9,384 nt of DNA, from NCBI GenBank assembly GCA_020431945.1, contig JAGQHH010000432.1, positions 1 through 9,384 on the forward strand, given 5' to 3'. Source of the stretch: Cyanobacteria bacterium HKST-UBA02. GTDB lineage: Bacteria; Cyanobacteriota; Vampirovibrionia; Obscuribacterales; Obscuribacteraceae. This document shows positions 7,501 to 9,384 of the stretch, piece after piece. Positions within the stretch are counted from its first letter, which is position 1, and each line of letters begins with the position of its first letter. The notes below the pieces were generated by a model. That model worked only from the letters and a program-made list of their open reading frames with translations. It was not told the origin of the DNA and did no database searches. Position numbers and translations under genes: made by a program.

Positions 7501-8779
7501 CTTGAAAGCAAGTCCCCGGGGCGTGTCCGGAAAAGTCAGGCAGATGGGGGAGATATTCTCGTCTCTGGGACCGGATTTCGCCGAAGCTTCCGCGCGAATC
7601 GAAGAATTCTGCAATCGCGGGGATTCTTCCCCGGAGGTGTCGGAGGATCCCGGAGACAGCAGTACCGGTCTCCCGTTACAACAGGATGCGCTCAAGCCGG
7701 AGGTCACCGCCTCGGAGCTCGCCGAGAGACAGATCTGGCAGGGTCTGCACCGGGCCATGGTGCTCATCGACGGAGAGAGCTATAAGGAGGCGATCAAAGC
7801 TTTTTCGACTTTGGAGAAAATGGACAGGTCGGGGCAATTCATGCCCGACATTTTCATCGGTATCGGCTACTGCCAGTTCCTTCTGGAAGACCAGGAGGAA
7901 GCCGAGAGCTTTCTCAAGCGGGCTGTGCATGCCGCCAGGCATCTGGAGCAGGGCAAGTTCTACCGGGCGTCCCTGGCTCTTGCTTATTATCTGAAGACGC
8001 CGTCCGGGCACAAGCCCGAGTTGAGGACCCTGATCGATCCCTCTCTGGAGCACAAAGAGGTCTTGAAGATAGCTGCGCGCTTGCGGGGACGGCCTATAGA
8101 CATCCATGAGAATCTCGCCATCAATCTTGCCGGGCTGCTTTATGAGCAGGCAGTGAAGATCGAGCAGACAAACGATCTGGACGCTGCCCGCCCGCGCTAT
8201 AAGGCAGCCCTCACCATATATGGTGTGGAAGCCGAGGTCTGCCGGAGCGAGGTGATCGACTGTCTCGATGCTGCCGGGCAGAGCGCTCGTGCTGCCTCCC
8301 GGTTGAAAGACGCCATGGACAGATCCCTGATGGATACCGGCGCTGTCGATGATCTGCTCATGAAAGTGGCGCGCCGGCATGTCAGGGATGCCAGTGTAGC
8401 CCGGGTAAGCACTTTCTACGAATCCGTCGGCATCGCTCTCAAGCACTATGTCGATGTCGCCGAGCGCGAGCTGGTGGTGCAGACCATATCGCGTATTCTC
8501 ATCTCCGAGGTGACACCGCGGACGCTCTTCGCCGAAGTGACCAGGGAGCTCTTCGACATGCGCGATGACGGGCGACTCGATGCGCGATTCTGTCTGACCA
8601 TAGCGCGGTTCATCGAGTCGAACATCGTCTTCTGCTCCGAGACCCGCAGGCAGCAGTGCCGGGCCCCGCTGCTGCGTATCGGGCGGGTGCTCGAGAGCGT
8701 TCATCCGCGTTCTTATCAGATTATCGAGGAAGCCATGGACAAGCCCCAGCTTCCCATCAATCAGGCTTTCAATCCTTGA
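4517..8779 (+). CDS. Protein kinase-like domain fused to a long TPR-rich region
   Basis: This 1420-residue protein starts MWPTPQDYNEAI, an opening I recall from a bacterial kinase family. Kinase features in order: glycine-rich loop TGSFASVYR (41-49); AVRCF (58-62), with Arg60 where the ATP lysine is expected; catalytic loop HGDLQHGN (153-160) with Asp155 and Asn160; and IDYDG (171-175), with Asp172 as the Mg ligand of a DFG-like motif. The kinase fold probably ends near residue 290. From about 385 onward the chain is helical with TPR-like units, e.g. 397-414, 432-465, 475-503, 620-660, 766-796, 1072-1101 and 1112-1140, interrupted by a Ser/Pro/Asp linker at 1032-1063. No membrane segment is seen. 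The GTG start is forced by an in-frame TGA at 4493-4495 with no intervening ATG; the Shine-Dalgarno is weak (GAG at 4505-4507). It probably shares a transcript with the peptidase gene. Kinase activity and substrate are unproven. Confidence 0.85.
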   Translation: MWPTPQDYNEAIQQPGLCFEDSDLKGSTVELNHLGLPRSMTGSFASVYRMSNLDRTFAVRCFLEGREDLEERYAAIAKTLAESGLSCFVGFEFVERGIKVLGRWYPIVKMEWVDGEPLEKYLNRFARNSSRVESVSRWFDEMLAGLAEHDIAHGDLQHGNILVGDTGIKLIDYDGMFVPSLSGKASPELGHRNFQHPGRAQDFYDSGLDNFSAWVIAISLKALSLEPGLWRELGGGDDCLLFRGTDFRSPENSLVFRTLLDHESEELRAMTEKFLRLLVIRPQSIPPVTVEGEALKELLADESLVYIERSVIASEHGRVMGTVDHTQWLIDQIAALEAEKSLPTRRSARGVSRYARLVDTVGRSMSSMGKQAWRRMVSVVARMQWVQEGLDEAGRAFNDSDYLGAIKVYSELAEWSAVAVDSSDRDAIIEKAIEVFINLGYCYVEINQLGTAAHYFKEAKRIAKDSGRGEEELRAALLISAAYFELGQRDRAIIDLEKAVSSPSVLIGAVRREKGWSFGRRITIPSMMVDLGHKYVRDNAASGAKFCYEAAMESLRWLEHAGQNQAEALISRATAGVCITRIDELSKAELVEFFLQHVDTPEKLQDLLQSERKGMLSSDPRYGDLLRLVADHFSAADETESAEAVYRTALAVYRAAGLNRHQSCITICLLGLGKVEDAVTGLLASYPWEKGYSRELSDKLVRVDDYLQALCVGALIFEDDSQRSRYPCIERLIQLCPEPGELLGILSDLESSRIGSILALAELFLAMAAELKELSRTHEAKLHYASAFRTFQRVGLNEDHGSAIMESLLGSGDLETAAGLLIDGGNLETTIKLLAKVMIGRGAYQAETTTLLMQKVIEHQLSLPVAAVGEYELNKSLELLEWCAGEDSPVLEQMREGVNRWFEHRELNIAHNLVSQGQFGPAQSIFEKYEGPAGPNVVSVLELWAMKYLIAAVADGSSQALTDRYTLGCATEIISTLREREALRPEFAAQVAELILKASPRGVSGKVRQMGEIFSSLGPDFAEASARIEEFCNRGDSSPEVSEDPGDSSTGLPLQQDALKPEVTASELAERQIWQGLHRAMVLIDGESYKEAIKAFSTLEKMDRSGQFMPDIFIGIGYCQFLLEDQEEAESFLKRAVHAARHLEQGKFYRASLALAYYLKTPSGHKPELRTLIDPSLEHKEVLKIAARLRGRPIDIHENLAINLAGLLYEQAVKIEQTNDLDAARPRYKAALTIYGVEAEVCRSEVIDCLDAAGQSARAASRLKDAMDRSLMDTGAVDDLLMKVARRHVRDASVARVSTFYESVGIALKHYVDVAERELVVQTISRILISEVTPRTLFAEVTRELFDMRDDGRLDARFCLTIARFIESNIVFCSETRRQQCRAPLLRIGRVLESVHPRSYQIIEEAMDKPQLPINQAFNP

Positions 8780-8803
8780 TAAATTGACTCGGTGTTGCTT
8801 CTT

Positions 8804-8962
8804 TTATTTGTCTGTCTTCTTAACCAGGAAGGCAGGATCTTCTTCCTGTCTTAATCCACCATTTATCTCATTCAATTTCTTTCTCGACTGCAACTGAGTC
8901 TCATCAAGCTCCTTCAGTCTTCTCTTCTTTCGTTCTTCCGTTTTTCTTCTTCTCGATGTCAT
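8804..8962 (-). CDS. Putative 52-residue basic protein
   Basis: An ATG (8962-8960) opens a 52-codon frame ending in TAA (8806-8804). It has a convincing Shine-Dalgarno AGGA (8973-8970) with a seven-base spacing. The product starts MTSRRRKTEERKKRR and contains 17 Lys/Arg and 10 Asp/Glu, with a probable amphipathic helix over residues 9-34 and a short tail with PAFLV. I recognise no family; small nucleic-acid-binding or coiled-coil proteins look like this. It lies on the same strand as, and about 50 bp downstream of, the hydrolase gene at the right edge, and convergent to the kinase-TPR gene. Seven of its eight Arg codons are AGA, unlike the CGN-rich neighbours, and the stretch is AT-rich. That could mean foreign origin or a purine-rich non-coding spacer that happens to be open. 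Confidence 0.4.
   Translation of the reverse strand: MTSRRRKTEERKKRRLKELDETQLQSRKKLNEINGGLRQEEDPAFLVKKTDK
8825..8848. terminator. Weak hairpin downstream of the kinase-TPR gene
   Basis: CAGGAAG (8825-8831) and CTTCCTG (8842-8848) form a seven-pair stem with a ten-base loop, 45 bp after the kinase-TPR stop codon. On the + strand it is followed by TCTTAATCC, only modestly T-rich, so termination would be inefficient. It overlaps the putative small - strand ORF. It is the only terminator-like structure found in the convergent gap 8780-9013, which is otherwise pyrimidine-rich on the + strand. Confidence 0.25.
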
Positions 8963-9013
8963 TGTCCTGTCCTGTTGAATGCATAATTGAAATCTACCCT
9001 TCGAGCCTGGGGG

Positions 9014-9384
9014 TCAAAGCAGGCTCTTGATGAATCGGTCGACTTCGTTCGTGTAGTCTGAGGGTTCCCCGAGATTGTTATTGATCTGACCATGGGAAAG
9101 AGGCTGCGGGAGCACCTGGGCTCTGCCTCCGAGCTCGCCGGCTCGGGCGGCGAAGTCCCGGGCTTGCTGGCAGGAATTCTGGCGGTGGCTCGAGCAGACG
9201 AGCAGCATCGGGGGCGGTGCCTGGCTGAGGCGGTAGAGAGGCGATGCGCTTTTCCAATATTCTGGGTCCGAGCCGAAGGCTTTGTCGAAAAATCCCTGAT
9301 GGGGCTCTTTCATGCGGCTTACTACATCCATGGCGGCGCTGTCTAGAGAAACGGTGCCCAGCCAGGGTCTGGCGCTTTCTTCCG
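9014..9384 (-). CDS. Alpha/beta-hydrolase (esterase-like), C-terminal part (5' end outside window)
   Basis: The frame is open from the window edge to the TGA at 9016-9014, giving about 122 residues of a longer protein. The in-frame ATG at 9331 is probably internal, because the translation upstream of it (ARPWLGTVSLDSAAMDV) continues the typical sequence that follows the nucleophile strand in esterases of the alpha/beta-hydrolase fold. Later features are ASPLYRL, the strand PPPMLLVCSS, and SHGQIN, whose His is the probable catalytic histidine. The fragment ends with the usual terminal helix (VDRFIKSLL). The position normally holding the catalytic Asp, just after the CSS strand, reads HRQNSC with no acidic residue. 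The nucleophile lies outside the window. It is transcribed toward the kinase-TPR gene. Fold assignment is good; substrate unknown. Confidence 0.75.
   Translation of the reverse strand, partial: EESARPWLGTVSLDSAAMDVVSRMKEPHQGFFDKAFGSDPEYWKSASPLYRLSQAPPPMLLVCSSHRQNSCQQARDFAARAGELGGRAQVLPQPLSHGQINNNLGEPSDYTNEVDRFIKSLL

Noticed and set aside
7676..8704. 342-codon open frame antisense to the 3' part of the kinase-TPR gene
   Set aside because: The + strand carries continuous TPR-like helices here, and the antisense product has no recognisable features.

Overview
The window comes from a bacterial chromosome with moderately high GC in its genes and noticeably more AT-rich spacers. Nothing here fixes the taxon. 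The kinase and metallopeptidase families are widespread in Gram-negative and cyanobacteria-related lineages, so I leave the organism unnamed. No rRNA, tRNA, CRISPR array, integrase or transposase is visible.

Layout. Positions 1-837 hold the 3' end of an alpha/beta-hydrolase gene, which overlaps by four bases (ATGA) a small exported protein of unknown function. A 243-bp spacer with a 16-bp tandem duplication follows. Next are three long genes on the + strand: a glutathione-synthetase-type ATP-grasp ligase (1081-2127), a 645-residue DUF1704/'QEGLA' metallopeptidase of the MATCAP type (2519-4456), and a 1420-residue protein with an N-terminal protein-kinase domain and a long TPR-rich remainder (4517-8779). 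The right end is convergent on the - strand: the 3' part of a second alpha/beta-hydrolase gene (9014 to window end) and, just downstream of it, a probable 52-residue basic ORF (8804-8962).

The most unusual stretch is the 391-bp gap between ligase and peptidase. It carries two 50-bp direct repeats, each folding into a long hairpin, with one compensatory base-pair change between them. Then come twelve 15-bp GC-rich tandem units, including a perfectly duplicated 45-bp block, and finally an extended -10 promoter-like sequence whose predicted transcript would start almost on the peptidase start codon.

Functional reading. An ATP-grasp ligase next to a MATCAP-like carboxypeptidase resembles, in enzyme classes only, the eukaryotic pair tubulin-tyrosine ligase (ATP-grasp) and tubulin tyrosine carboxypeptidase (MATCAP). 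A ligation/removal cycle on a peptide, protein tail or small thiol is a reasonable but unproven hypothesis. The kinase-TPR protein lies 60 nt downstream and is probably co-transcribed with the peptidase, so it may regulate or scaffold it.
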